A DNA stretch of 64,000 bases from Oxalobacteraceae bacterium (GTDB lineage: Bacteria; Pseudomonadota; Gammaproteobacteria; Burkholderiales; Burkholderiaceae_D): assembly GCA_013284265.1 (NCBI GenBank), contig JABTBR010000026.1:1-64000 (forward strand). Reading direction: 5' to 3'. Below, one piece after another: positions 50,098 through 59,223 of the stretch. Numbering within the stretch: position 1 is the stretch's first letter; every line of letters starts with the position of its first letter. Under the pieces are notes generated by a model. It made no database searches. It had not been told where the DNA came from and was given only the letters and a program-made list of their open reading frames with translations. Position numbers and translations under genes: made by a program.

Positions 50098-51060
50098 ATG
50101 TCAATGATGTCGAAATCCTCAGCTTCTGTTTTCATCCTCGCCATGGCCGCCGGCGGCGCCGCGCAGGCGGGCGTGCTCGATCTGGGCATCAGCGGTGCCA
50201 ACCTTTTTTCGCTGGGTAATTTCAGCGCCAGCGGCAGCGATGTGGAAGGCGCCGTCGTGGTCGCCGGCAATTTGACGGCATCGAATTATTCGATCAACGA
50301 CAAGAACGCCGATGCCTTCGGCAAGAACAATGGTTCCGGTTTCTCGCTGGTCGTCGGCGGCAAGCTCGACTACAGTTCCGGCTCGATCAAGCACGGCAGC
50401 ATCTATGCCGGCGGCGGCAGCGTGTTGAAAAACACCGACCAGAACGGCAACAGCAATTTCGTCGCCAGTGCGCCGGTCGATTTCAATGCCATGGCCAGCA
50501 ATGCCAAGCAACTGTCGACCAGCCTGGCCCAGACCAGCGCCACCGGCACCAGCAAGATCGCCTACGGCGGCATGACCCTGACCGGCAGCAACAAGTCGGT
50601 GGAAGTGTTCGATCTGAAGGGCACCGACCTGGCCAGCGTCAACAACTTCAAGTTGGCCGGCCTGAGCAAGGACGCCACCCTGATCTTCAACGTCAGCGGC
50701 GCCAACGCGATCGGCTTCAACCAGAATGGCGTGGGCCTCGATGACTTCAAGAAGTACAACGTGCTGTTTAATTTCTACCAGAGTACCGCGCTCAACATCC
50801 AGAACGTCGGCATCCAGGGCAGCCTGCTGGCGCCGCTGGCCAGCGTGACGGGCGGCTCGGGCCAGATCAATGGCAATGTGATTGTGGGGAACTGGCTGTC
50901 GCAGGTGCAGGTCAACGCCAATCATTATTTCAAGCAGGCGAACATCAACGGCTACACCGCGCCGACGCCGGTACCGGAACCGGAAACCTACGCGATGCTG
51001 CTGGCCGGCCTGGCGCTGGTGGGCATGGTGGCGCGCCGCCGCAAGGCGGGCGGCCGATAA
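50098..51060 (+). CDS. PEP-CTERM protein with choice-of-anchor A domain
   Basis: A 320-residue exported protein. Signal peptide to about AAQAGV (residue 24); a collagen-binding-like choice-of-anchor A domain (about 28-285: SLGNFSASGSDVEGAVVVAG, LIFNVSGAN and QGSLLAPLASVTGGSGQING); and a C-terminal sorting signal VPEPETYAMLLAGLALV followed by RRRK. This PEP-CTERM motif implies processing by an exosortase encoded elsewhere. Probably a surface or matrix protein. Start at 50098 fits the Shine-Dalgarno aggga and the signal peptide. Confidence 0.93.
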   Translation: MSMMSKSSASVFILAMAAGGAAQAGVLDLGISGANLFSLGNFSASGSDVEGAVVVAGNLTASNYSINDKNADAFGKNNGSGFSLVVGGKLDYSSGSIKHGSIYAGGGSVLKNTDQNGNSNFVASAPVDFNAMASNAKQLSTSLAQTSATGTSKIAYGGMTLTGSNKSVEVFDLKGTDLASVNNFKLAGLSKDATLIFNVSGANAIGFNQNGVGLDDFKKYNVLFNFYQSTALNIQNVGIQGSLLAPLASVTGGSGQINGNVIVGNWLSQVQVNANHYFKQANINGYTAPTPVPEPETYAMLLAGLALVGMVARRRKAGGR

Positions 51061-51110
51061 GCCGCCCCGGCTTTTGCGGGCGTTGCGCCCGCGTTTAGTC
51101 TACTCCTCTT

Positions 51111-51143
51111 CGGCCCCGTGAATTTTTCCGGGGCCGTTTTTTT
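51111..51143 (+). terminator. Rho-independent terminator after the PEP-CTERM gene
   Basis: Stem CGGCCCCG/CGGGGCCG with a 10-nt loop, followed by seven T residues. A second smaller GC stem (gcgggcgttgcgcccgc) precedes it at 51076-51092. Confidence 0.92.
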
Positions 51144-51233
51144 ATCAAAGTCAATTGGGGGAATCGCATAGGGTGCTTGGCGAGCGAAACTACTAAAATG
51201 GATTTCCATTCGGGAAACTTTCTTGGAAGCCAT

Positions 51234-52196
51234 ATGAAAATGCTGTTCATGATCGCCATGCTGTTCGGTTTTTCACTGCCCTCGGCGCAGGCGGCGAGAA
51301 CCGATGCCGCGGCGGCGGAATGTGAGGGATTGAAGGTCGCCACGGGCAAGCCGGGCAAGGGATATTCGAAACTGTTCGGCGATATCGTCAAAGTGTCGAA
51401 GGGGGCCATCGCCCTGTGTGAAGTTCACACCGAAGGCGGACTGGACAACCTGGAAGCCCTGTCGATCAAGAAGGCCGATGTGGGTATCGTGCAGATCGAT
51501 GCCTTGAAGAAGCTGGGCGAGGGCGACAGCAATCTCGCCAACTTGCTGGTGGTCGCCACCTTGAACAGCAACTTCCTGCACATCGTGGTCGCGGCCAATG
51601 GCGTTGCCGTCGAAGGGCCGAAGAAATTCGGTCTGCTCAAGGGGGATAGCAAATCGCTGCGCGTAGCACGCATGACCGAGCTGCGCGATGCGCCGGTCGC
51701 CCTGGTGGGGTCGGCGCAATTGCTGGTGCGCCAGCTGGACAAGCTGCTCGGCCTGAATATGCAGTACGTCGATGTGGATACCGACGAAGCGGCATTCAAG
51801 AAGGTGCAGTCGGGTGAAGTTTATGCGGCATTCACGGTCGCCGGCTGGCCGCATGGGCCGGTGTCGAAATTGACGCCGGCACAAGGGCTGACACTGGCCA
51901 GTTTCGATGGGGCCATCCGTGCCCCCTACCTCATTCGCCCGATCAGCTACAAGGGTGTGGGTGTCTACAATGTGCAGGCCTTGTCGATCCAGAATGTGCT
52001 GGTCACGCGCTCCTTCGCTGGCGCCAGGAATGGCGAAGTCGCGGCCTTGAAGCGCATGCTCGAAAAAGAGCTGATTGAACTCAAGGATGGCGGCTATGAG
52101 CCGGCCTGGAACGAAATCAGATCGCTCGACGCCAAGGTTGACTGGCCGCGCTTCGACGCGAGCAGCTTCGTGGTGATGGTGAAGGCGAAGAAGTAA
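51234..52196 (+). CDS. TAXI/NMT1-type periplasmic solute-binding protein
   Basis: A 320-residue exported protein of the TAXI (TRAP-associated) / NMT1-like binding-protein fold. Start MKMLFMIAMLFG at 51234 gives a signal peptide ending SAQA-AR. It shows LKVATGKPGKGYSKLFGDIV as ligand-pocket entry and a repeated KKADVGIVQIDALKKL stretch; later VQSGEVYAAFTVAGWPHGPV is typical. No TRAP membrane subunits are adjacent. The ligand is unknown. A fragment related to residues 65-85 recurs downstream at 52556-52612. Confidence 0.75.
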   Translation: MKMLFMIAMLFGFSLPSAQAARTDAAAAECEGLKVATGKPGKGYSKLFGDIVKVSKGAIALCEVHTEGGLDNLEALSIKKADVGIVQIDALKKLGEGDSNLANLLVVATLNSNFLHIVVAANGVAVEGPKKFGLLKGDSKSLRVARMTELRDAPVALVGSAQLLVRQLDKLLGLNMQYVDVDTDEAAFKKVQSGEVYAAFTVAGWPHGPVSKLTPAQGLTLASFDGAIRAPYLIRPISYKGVGVYNVQALSIQNVLVTRSFAGARNGEVAALKRMLEKELIELKDGGYEPAWNEIRSLDAKVDWPRFDASSFVVMVKAKK

Positions 52197-52264
52197 GTCC
52201 CACAGAAATCGCTATCCTCCAGCCGAACACGATATATCCCCGTTCGGCACCTGGCTCTCCTTGT

Positions 52265-52613
52265 TTGTCCTGCCATTTCCTGGCCGCGCGTGCCGCGGAG
52301 CAGCGACACTATTTCACGCATCCGCAAGTGGGCATCGCCCTGTTCCAGACCTTGCCGCTGCTGGGCCAAAAACTGGAAAACAGACTGCTGGCGGCGCGCA
52401 AGGCCGAAGCCCGCGCCAATCCGATTGAACAACTGCAGAACTTCCTCATGCAAAAGCGCGAGCGCGTCAGGGCCTTCAAAGGCGCCGTGGTGCAGATCGG
52501 CGCCCAGATCAAGAGCATGTCGGACATGATCGATGAGCGCAAACGCCAGAAAGGCCGACTGGATAAGCTGAAGACGCTGTCGACCAAGAAGGCCGGCGTC
52601 GGCATCGTGCATG
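52265..52613 (+). pseudogene. Degenerate coding remnant with a partial copy of the TAXI gene
   Basis: A stretch with coding-like composition, rich in charged helix formers (LENRLLAARKAEARANPIEQ, then KRERVRAFKGAVVQIGA, a coiled-coil-like pattern). It ends in a segment (52556-52612) that at DNA level matches the TAXI gene near 51436-51493 closely (KTLSTKKAGVGIVH against EALSIKKADVGIVQ). No signal peptide or good start. The frame then runs into the low-complexity tract. Probably the scar of a duplicated or recombined gene rather than a working gene; the first part might alternatively be a small coiled-coil protein. Confidence 0.45.
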
Positions 52614-52755
52614 CTTTTTCTCCTCTTTTTTTCTTCTTTTTTCGCCTCTTTCAGACTCCAGGAACGCCGCAGTGCTTCCGCGAAAAGAGGAATGGGGGAG
52701 AAAAAGAAGGAAAAAGAAGGAAAAGAGAAGGTTGGCTATAGGGGGGGGCAGGGGG
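52614..52755. repeat. Pyrimidine/purine strand-switch tract with G8 run
   Basis: A pyrimidine-rich stretch (about 52614-52655, runs such as cctctttttttcttc) is followed, after 25 bp, by a purine-rich stretch (about 52681-52730, repeated gaaggaaaaa) and then eight G and a further five G (52741-52748 and 52751-52755). The two arms are near-complementary, so a long hairpin is possible; the purine arm has mirror symmetry. It is downstream of both convergent genes, and overlaps the last codons of the RutR-like gene. Confidence 0.7.
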
Positions 52756-53449
52756 TAACCACACCACCCGGCAGTTTCACCGCGCACAGCACCATATCCA
52801 CGATCACCTTCTCCGCCTCATCAAAGTCCTTGCGGGTGAGCTGCTTGCGGTTCAATACCAGCGCCATCTGCTTGGAAAAATCCGCATACGACTGCGTCAT
52901 CGCCCAGATGGCGAACAGCAGGTGCGTCGCATTCACCGGCGCGATCTTGCCCGCCGCGACCCACTGCTCGAACACGTCGATATCCTTGCGCAGCATCGGC
53001 ACCACGCGGCTCTGGATCTGCGCGCCGTAGAGCTGCGCGCCGCTGATCACTTCCATCGCATATACCCGCGACCCCCAGGGCTGCTCGCGCGAGAAACGCA
53101 GCTTGGCCTGCACGTAAGCGCGCAGCACGTCGTGCGGCTCGTGTTCCGGATGGGCCAGGTGTTCCATCCGCTCCAGCCAGTCGTCCAGCACGTCGTCGAG
53201 CACGCGCTGATACAGCGCCTGCTTGGTGGGGAAGTAGTACATCAGGTTCTGCTTGGACAGGCCGGCCTGTTCGGCGATGGTAGCGATCGAGGTGCCCTCG
53301 TAGCCGCATTCGGCGAACACCCGCACGGCGTGGGCGGCGATTTCTGTTTCGACCCGGTCGCGGTTCAGCGCGCGCCGCGATGGCTGCGCGCTCCTGCCTG
53401 ACGCATCCTTCAGGGAAGCCGGTGCGGCAGCATCTTTGGCATTGGCCAT
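52736..53449 (-). CDS. TetR-family regulator of the RutR type
   Basis: A 237-residue regulator resembling E. coli RutR, which senses uracil and controls pyrimidine catabolism. The HTH has GTSIATIAEQAGLSKQNLMY with the typical YYFPTKQALY; the C-terminal RutR-type domain has ATHLLFAIWAMTQSYADFS, the counterpart of the RutR ligand-pocket helix. Start MANAKDAAAP at 53449 fits. The C-terminus (VVTPCPPL) is encoded by the G-run tract. It follows the MocR gene by 10 bp on the same strand, and stands beside the reductive pyrimidine genes. Confidence 0.88.
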   Translation of the reverse strand: MANAKDAAAPASLKDASGRSAQPSRRALNRDRVETEIAAHAVRVFAECGYEGTSIATIAEQAGLSKQNLMYYFPTKQALYQRVLDDVLDDWLERMEHLAHPEHEPHDVLRAYVQAKLRFSREQPWGSRVYAMEVISGAQLYGAQIQSRVVPMLRKDIDVFEQWVAAGKIAPVNATHLLFAIWAMTQSYADFSKQMALVLNRKQLTRKDFDEAEKVIVDMVLCAVKLPGGVVTPCPPL

Positions 53450-53459
53450 GGTGTCTCTC

Positions 53460-54953
53460 TCAGCTTGGTCGTATCGATTGCAGGAACCGCAGCAGCTGCG
53501 GGCGGTCGGTATAGGCGACATTGAAACGGAACCACACGGTATCGGCGCGGCGCAGCATGAAGAACTCGCAGGGCGAGAGCAGGATGCCGGCTTTCAGCGC
53601 CTGGTCGGCGATCAGCTTGCCGTTCCACTCGCCGCTGGGCGGCGCGTCCCAGCCGGCGCTGACGAACATGCCGCCGCGCGGGCGCGCCAGCGGCGCCATG
53701 CCGGCCTCGCGCAGGCTGTCGATGGCGCGCTCGCGCCCCGCGTCGAGCTGGTTGACCAGTTTGTCCAGCATGCGCCGATAGGGCCGCGCGGTGACGGCGT
53801 GGTAGACCGCGCGCTCATTGATTTCGGAGGTGGTCAGGCCGGCCAGCATCTTCACCCGCAGCAGTTCGGGCAGCAGCGAGGACGAGGCGCAGATCGAGCC
53901 GACCCGCAGCACTGGCGACAGGGTCTTGGAAAAACTGCCGACCCGGATCACCCGGCGCAGGCCGTCCATCGCGGCCAGCGAGGCGTCGCCACGCGGCGCC
54001 AGTTCGCGGTAGATATCGTCCTCCACCAGCCAGAAGTCGAACTGCTCGGCCAGTCCCAGCAGGCGATGGGCCTGGGCCTGGCTGAGCGAGGTGCCCAGCG
54101 GGTTTTGCAGCGCGGTGTTGACGAACATGAGCTTGGGCTGGCAAGCCCTGGCCTGCGCCGCCAGCACATCCATGTCGAGCCCCTGCTCGCCGCGCGGAAT
54201 GCCGACCGGGATGCAGCCGTGGTGGCGGATCAGCGACAGCAGATTGCTGTAGCCGGGATCTTCGACGAAGACGGTGTCGCCCGGCTTGGTGAGCGTGCGC
54301 AGGATCAGGTCGAAGGCATGGGTGGCACCGTGGGTCAGCAGGATCTGCTCCGGCTCCACCGGAAACAGCTCGTCCGACAGCGTGGCCGCCATCTGCTGGC
54401 GCAGCGTGGGGAAGCCGAGCGGGTGGCCATAGCCGCGCAGGCGGTTGGCGGGGATGCGCATGGCCTGGCGCACCGCGTCGAGGATGGTGTCCTCGCCATA
54501 CCACTCGGGCGGCAGCCAGCCGGCGCCCACCGGCAGCGCGTCCGAGACGCCCGAATACAGGTCGGGGGTGAGCGCGTCGATGGCGCTGGGCGTGGCATGG
54601 AAGGGCAGCGGCAGCAGCGCCGCCGGCACATCCTGGCGCGCCACGAAATAGCCGGAACCGCGGCGCGAGGACAGCAGGCCCAAGGTGACGAGCCGGTCGT
54701 AAGCTTCGACAACTGTAAAGGTGGAGACGCCATTACACTTGGCAAATTGCCGCACCGAGGGCATTTTAGTGCCGATGCGCAACTCGCGGGCGGCCACCAT
54801 CGCCGTCACCGCGGCGACGATCTGATCGACCAGGCTGCCTTTCTTGCTGCGCTCGATCGCCACCACGGGCCAGCCCTCGGAAGCCGGGCCGCAGCCGCCC
54901 AGATCGATGGCAGGAGTGAGGGTGTCCGTGACTGCGTCCGTCGCTGCGTCCAT
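53460..54953 (-). CDS. MocR-family PLP-dependent regulator (GntR HTH plus aminotransferase domain)
   Basis: A 497-residue MocR protein. The start MDAATDAVTD at 54953 gives an N-terminal tail, then a GntR winged HTH (about 45-110: SLVDQIVAAVTAMVAARELR, then MPSVRQFAKCNGVSTFTVVEAY) and a fold-type I aminotransferase domain with the PLP lysine expected in RVGSFSKTLSPVLRVG. It is divergent from the omega-aminotransferase gene, whose promoter carries repeated TTTTGCCA sites, so it is the likely activator or repressor of the beta-alanine genes, perhaps sensing beta-alanine through PLP. Confidence 0.93.
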   Translation of the reverse strand: MDAATDAVTDTLTPAIDLGGCGPASEGWPVVAIERSKKGSLVDQIVAAVTAMVAARELRIGTKMPSVRQFAKCNGVSTFTVVEAYDRLVTLGLLSSRRGSGYFVARQDVPAALLPLPFHATPSAIDALTPDLYSGVSDALPVGAGWLPPEWYGEDTILDAVRQAMRIPANRLRGYGHPLGFPTLRQQMAATLSDELFPVEPEQILLTHGATHAFDLILRTLTKPGDTVFVEDPGYSNLLSLIRHHGCIPVGIPRGEQGLDMDVLAAQARACQPKLMFVNTALQNPLGTSLSQAQAHRLLGLAEQFDFWLVEDDIYRELAPRGDASLAAMDGLRRVIRVGSFSKTLSPVLRVGSICASSSLLPELLRVKMLAGLTTSEINERAVYHAVTARPYRRMLDKLVNQLDAGRERAIDSLREAGMAPLARPRGGMFVSAGWDAPPSGEWNGKLIADQALKAGILLSPCEFFMLRRADTVWFRFNVAYTDRPQLLRFLQSIRPS

Positions 54954-54991
54954 TGCCGGCTTTCTTTGCTGCACCGCATTAAAGTGTATTG

Positions 54992-55091
54992 TTTTTGCCA
55001 GCTGTACGGTTGGCAGGTTTTGCGATTTGTGTATCTGTGCCATAGTTGTTGCGCTGTCTATTATTGCATCATCATTTTGCCAACTGGTAAA
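54992..55091. promoter_or_regulatory. Candidate MocR operator: repeated TTTTGCCA sites
   Basis: Three related half-sites in the divergent gap: TTTTTGCCAGCTGTA at 54992-55006, an inverted TTGGCAGG at 55010-55017, and TTTTGCCAACTGGTAAA at 55075-55091. The first and third are direct repeats 82 bp apart; the first pair form an inverted repeat. A TATTAT at 55059-55064 lies between. MocR proteins commonly bind direct repeats upstream of the divergent enzyme gene, so the arrangement fits. Confidence 0.55.
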
Positions 55092-55144
55092 TTATTTTTA
55101 CGGATCGTCAAAAATAATCCGCCTCAGATTTTCAGGAGATATGC

Positions 55145-56461
55145 ATGAACGAATCCCGCCCAGCCTCGATGTCCGCGTTCTGGATGCCCTTTACGAATAA
55201 CCGCGATTTCAAAGCCAATCCGCGCCTGCTGGTGTCGGCCGAAGGCATGTACTACAAGGACGTCGACGGTCGATCCATCCTGGACGGCACCGCCGGCCTG
55301 TGGTGCGTCCCCTGCGGCCACGCCCAGCCGAGAATCGTCGCCGCCGTGCGCGAGATGATAGGCCAGCTCGATTTCGCGCCGACCTTCCAGATGGGCCACC
55401 CGGCCGCCTTCGACCTGGCCGAGCAGCTGATGGAATACACCAAGCACCGCTACGGCCAGGTGTTCTACACCAACTCCGGCTCCGAAGCGGTGGACACGGC
55501 GCTGAAGATCGCGCTGGCCTACCACAAGGCGCGCGGCGAAGCCGGGCGCACCCGCCTGATCGGCCGCGAGCGCGGCTACCACGGCGTGGGCTTCGGCGGC
55601 ATCTCGGTGGGCGGCATCGCCGGCAACCGCAAGCCTTACGGCCCGCTGCTGACCGGTGTCGACCACCTGCCGCATACCCACGATCTGGAGAAGAACGCCT
55701 ACACCCGCGGCGAGCCGGAATTCGGCATGAACCTGGCCGATGAACTGGAACGCATCGTCGCCCTGCACGACGCCTCCACCATCGCCGCCGTGATCGTCGA
55801 GCCGGTGGCCGGTTCCACCGGCGTGCTGATCCCGCCCAAGGGCTATCTGAAGCGACTGCGCGAGTTGTGCACCAAGCACGGCATCCTGCTGATCTTCGAC
55901 GAAGTGATCACCGGCTTTGGCCGCCTGACCACGCCGTTCGCCTCGGACTATTTCGACGTCGAGCCGGACATGATGACGGTGGCCAAGGGCCTGACCAATG
56001 GCGTGGTGCCGATGGGCGCCGTGTTCACCAAGGCCTTCCTGTACGACACCTTCATGGAAGCGCCGGCCGGCATCGAGCTGTTCCACGGCTATACCTATTC
56101 CGGCCATCCGCTGGCCTGCGCGGCCGCACTGGCCACGCTGGAAGTGTTCAAGGAACAGAAGGTCCTGGAGCACGCGGCCGGCATGCAGGAATACTGGGCC
56201 GACGCGGTGCATTCGCTCAAAGGCCTGCCCAACGTGATCGACATCCGCACCATCGGCCTGATCGCCGGCATTGAACTGGCGCCGATCGCCGGCAAGCCGG
56301 GCGCACGCGGCTTTGCCGCCTTCAAGCAGGCCTTTGCCGACGGGGTGCTGATCCGCACCACCGGCGACATCATCGCCCTGTCGCCGCCGCTGGTGCTGGA
56401 GAAAACCCATATCGACGAATTGTTCGGCAAGCTGGCCAAGGTACTGAAAAATCTGGAGTGA
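55145..56461 (+). CDS. Beta-alanine:pyruvate (omega-amino acid) aminotransferase
   Basis: A 438-residue class-III PLP aminotransferase. It opens SAFWMPFTNNRDFKANPRLL, the signature of the omega-amino acid:pyruvate group; the PLP lysine is K281 in TVAKGLTNGVVPMG, with the cofactor-contact DEVITGFGRL. It transfers the amino group of beta-alanine to pyruvate, giving malonate semialdehyde and alanine. First gene of the pyrimidine/beta-alanine set, 19 bp before ald, divergent from the MocR gene. It could accept other omega-amino acids such as GABA. Confidence 0.9.
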   Translation: MNESRPASMSAFWMPFTNNRDFKANPRLLVSAEGMYYKDVDGRSILDGTAGLWCVPCGHAQPRIVAAVREMIGQLDFAPTFQMGHPAAFDLAEQLMEYTKHRYGQVFYTNSGSEAVDTALKIALAYHKARGEAGRTRLIGRERGYHGVGFGGISVGGIAGNRKPYGPLLTGVDHLPHTHDLEKNAYTRGEPEFGMNLADELERIVALHDASTIAAVIVEPVAGSTGVLIPPKGYLKRLRELCTKHGILLIFDEVITGFGRLTTPFASDYFDVEPDMMTVAKGLTNGVVPMGAVFTKAFLYDTFMEAPAGIELFHGYTYSGHPLACAAALATLEVFKEQKVLEHAAGMQEYWADAVHSLKGLPNVIDIRTIGLIAGIELAPIAGKPGARGFAAFKQAFADGVLIRTTGDIIALSPPLVLEKTHIDELFGKLAKVLKNLE

Positions 56462-56479
56462 TAACACAAGGAGAACAGC

Positions 56480-57595
56480 ATGCTAGTTGGCGTCCCAAAA
56501 GAAATCAAAAACCAGGAATCCCGCGTCGGCCTTACCCCGGCCAGCGTCAAGGAGCTCGTACTGCGAGGTCATCAGGTTCTGGTACAGCACAACGCCGGTA
56601 ATGCCATCGGTCTGTCCGACGCCCTGTACGAGGGCGCGGGCGCCACCATCATCGCCACGGCGGCGGAAATCTTTGCCCGCGCCGAGATGATCGTCAAGGT
56701 CAAGGAGCCGCAGCCAGAGGAATGCGCGATGCTGCGCGAAAACCAGATCCTCTACACCTATCTGCACCTCGCGCCCGACCCGGAACAGACCCGCGCGCTG
56801 ATCAAATCCGGCGCGGTCTGCCTGGCCTATGAAACCATCACCGGCGCCAACGGCGGCCTGCCCTTGCTCGCGCCGATGAGCGAAGTGGCGGGACGCATGG
56901 CCATCCAGGCCGGCGCCGCGCACCTGGAAAAATCCAAGGGCGGCATGGGCCTGCTGCTGGGCGGCGTGCCTGGCGTGGCGCCCGGCCATATCGCCATCAT
57001 CGGCGCAGGCGTGGTGGGCACCAATGCGCTGCAGATGGCCGTGGGCATCGGCGCGCGCGTGACCATCCTTGATAAAAACATCGACCGCCTGCGCCAGCTC
57101 GACCTGATCTACGGCAACCGTATCTCCACCATGTACTCGAACGCGCAGACGATCGAGGAAGCGGTGCTCGATGCCGACCTGGTGATCGGCGGCGTGCTGG
57201 TGCCGGGCGCGGCCGCGCCGAAGCTGGTGACGGCCGCCATGATCGCGCGCATGAAGCAGGGCGCGGTGGTGGTGGACGTGGCCATCGACCAGGGCGGCTG
57301 CTTTGAAACCTCGCACGCCACCACCCACGAAAAGCCAACCTATGTCGTCGACGGCGTGGTGCACTACTGCGTGGCCAACATGCCGGGCGCGGTCGCGCGT
57401 ACCTCCACCTTCGCCTTGAACAACGCCACCATAGGCCATGCGCTGGCGCTGGCCGACAAGGGCTGGCAGAAAGCCCTGAAAGCCAACCCGCATCTGAAAC
57501 ACGGTTTGAATGTCTGCCAGGGCAAGGTCACCTATGATGCGGTGGCCCATGCCCTAGGCTATTCCTATGTCGACCCCGACGGCCTGCTGGGCTGA
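56480..57595 (+). CDS. ald: Alanine dehydrogenase
   Basis: A 371-residue NAD-dependent alanine dehydrogenase. It starts [20 protein letters not shown], as all Ald proteins do; the Rossmann motif is [17 protein letters not shown], and substrate contacts lie in [10 protein letters not shown]. It deaminates the alanine formed by the preceding aminotransferase back to pyruvate plus ammonia and NADH, closing a pyruvate cycle. 19 bp after the aminotransferase gene and 25 bp before mmsA. Confidence 0.96.
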   Translation: MLVGVPKEIKNQESRVGLTPASVKELVLRGHQVLVQHNAGNAIGLSDALYEGAGATIIATAAEIFARAEMIVKVKEPQPEECAMLRENQILYTYLHLAPDPEQTRALIKSGAVCLAYETITGANGGLPLLAPMSEVAGRMAIQAGAAHLEKSKGGMGLLLGGVPGVAPGHIAIIGAGVVGTNALQMAVGIGARVTILDKNIDRLRQLDLIYGNRISTMYSNAQTIEEAVLDADLVIGGVLVPGAAAPKLVTAAMIARMKQGAVVVDVAIDQGGCFETSHATTHEKPTYVVDGVVHYCVANMPGAVARTSTFALNNATIGHALALADKGWQKALKANPHLKHGLNVCQGKVTYDAVAHALGYSYVDPDGLLG

Positions 57596-57620
57596 GCGGA
57601 CTTACCCTGAACGGAACATC

Positions 57621-59132
57621 ATGAGCAAGCTCGATACCCTCGATACCATCACCCACTTCATCAACGGCGTCAACGTCGATACCAGCAGCGGCCGCTATGC
57701 CGACGTGTTCAATCCGGCACTCGGCGAGCCGGTGGCGCAGGTGGCGCTGGGCACGGCGGAGGAAGTCGACAGCGCCGTCAAGGCGGCGGCGGCGGCCTTT
57801 CCGGCGTGGGCCGCCACGCCGCCGCTGACGCGTGCGCGCGTGCTGTTCCGTTATCTTCAGCTGTGCCAGCAGCACACCGACGAATTCGCCGCCATGCTGA
57901 CGCGCGAGCACGGCAAGACCTTCGCCGATGCACAGGGTGAAGTGGGGCGTGGCATCGAGATGGTGGAATTCGCCGTCGGCATTCCGCAACTGCTGAAGGG
58001 CGAATTCACCGACCAGATCGCGCGCGGCATCGATGCCTGGTCGATGCGCCAGCCGCTCGGCGTGGTGGCCGGCATCACGCCGTTCAACTTCCCGGTAATG
58101 GTGCCGATGTGGATGTTCCCGGTGGCCATCGCCTGCGGCAACTGCTTCATCCTCAAGCCATCCGAGCGCGATCCTTCGCCGTCGCTGCTGCATGCGCGCC
58201 TGCTGAAGGAGGCCGGCCTGCCGGATGGCGTGTTCAACGTCATCCAGGGCGACAAGGTCACCGTCGATGCGCTGCTCGACCATCCGGAAGTGCAAGCCAT
58301 CAGCTTCGTCGGCTCGACCCCGATCGCCGAGTACATCTATGGACGCGGCAGCGCCAGCGGCAAACGGGTGCAGGCATTGGGCGGCGCCAAGAACCATATG
58401 GTGGTCATGCCCGACGCCGATATGGAAATGACGGTCGATGCGCTGATGGGCGCGGCCTACGGTTCCGCCGGCGAGCGCTGCATGGCCATTTCCGTGGTGG
58501 TGGCGGTGGGCGACGCGGGCGACAAACTGGTGCATGCACTGGCACAGCGCACGGCCGCACTGAAAATACGCGATGGCATGGCGGCCGATGCCGAAATGGG
58601 GCCGGTGGTGTCGCAGGCGGCCAAGCAGCGTATCGAGAAACTGATAGGCGAAGGCGTGGAGCAGGGCGCCACCCTGGTGGTCGATGGACGCGACTGCAAG
58701 GTGGCCGGGCGCGAGAACGGCTTCTTTGTCGGCGGTACCCTGTTCGATCACGTCACGCCGGAAATGTCGATCTACAAGGAAGAGATCTTCGGCCCGGTGC
58801 TGTGCATGCTGCGCAGCCCGGACGTGGGCCATGCGGTGGAGCTGATCAACCGCAATGAGTACGGCAATGGCGTGGCGATCTACACCCGCGACGGCGGCGT
58901 GGCGCGCGAGTTCGTGCGCCAGATCCAGGTCGGCATGGTGGGGGTGAACGTGCCGCTGCCGGTGCCGATGGCCTTCAATAGTTTCGGCGGCTGGAAGCGC
59001 AGCCTGTTCGGCGACCATCACGCCTATGGTCCGGAAGGCGTGCGTTTCTACACCCGCCACAAGGCGGTGATGCAGCGCTGGCCGAATACGGCAAGCGCTG
59101 GTGCGGAATTTGCTTTTCCTCAAATGAAGTAA
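57621..59132 (+). CDS. mmsA: CoA-acylating methylmalonate/malonate-semialdehyde dehydrogenase
   Basis: A 503-residue dehydrogenase that converts malonate semialdehyde (or methylmalonate semialdehyde) to acetyl-CoA (propionyl-CoA), CO2 and NADH. The catalytic Cys is in [15 protein letters not shown]. The general-base glutamate of other ALDHs is absent ([13 protein letters not shown]), as is normal for this CoA-dependent family. [16 protein letters not shown] is a family signature. Start [10 protein letters not shown] at 57621 with Shine-Dalgarno acgga; the frame extends upstream into ald. Confidence 0.96.
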   Translation: MSKLDTLDTITHFINGVNVDTSSGRYADVFNPALGEPVAQVALGTAEEVDSAVKAAAAAFPAWAATPPLTRARVLFRYLQLCQQHTDEFAAMLTREHGKTFADAQGEVGRGIEMVEFAVGIPQLLKGEFTDQIARGIDAWSMRQPLGVVAGITPFNFPVMVPMWMFPVAIACGNCFILKPSERDPSPSLLHARLLKEAGLPDGVFNVIQGDKVTVDALLDHPEVQAISFVGSTPIAEYIYGRGSASGKRVQALGGAKNHMVVMPDADMEMTVDALMGAAYGSAGERCMAISVVVAVGDAGDKLVHALAQRTAALKIRDGMAADAEMGPVVSQAAKQRIEKLIGEGVEQGATLVVDGRDCKVAGRENGFFVGGTLFDHVTPEMSIYKEEIFGPVLCMLRSPDVGHAVELINRNEYGNGVAIYTRDGGVAREFVRQIQVGMVGVNVPLPVPMAFNSFGGWKRSLFGDHHAYGPEGVRFYTRHKAVMQRWPNTASAGAEFAFPQMK

Positions 59133-59146
59133 GCCTTGCCGCGTCT

Positions 59147-59162
59147 GGCCCGCTTGCGGGCC
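59147..59162 (+). terminator. GC hairpin between mmsA and preT
   Basis: Stem GGCCCGC/GCGGGCC with a two-base loop and no T run; possible weak terminator or mRNA stabiliser in the 91-bp gap. Confidence 0.35.
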
Positions 59163-59223
59163 GGGTGCGGCCAAGCGGCAGTCCGATTGCATCTTTAACT
59201 CAGCTCTTCAGCCAGGAACTAGA

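Noticed and set aside
52265-52741. Counting the 158-codon frame as an intact gene
   Set aside because: Its end runs into poly-pyrimidine and poly-purine DNA, and part is a fragment of the neighbouring TAXI gene; recorded as a remnant instead.
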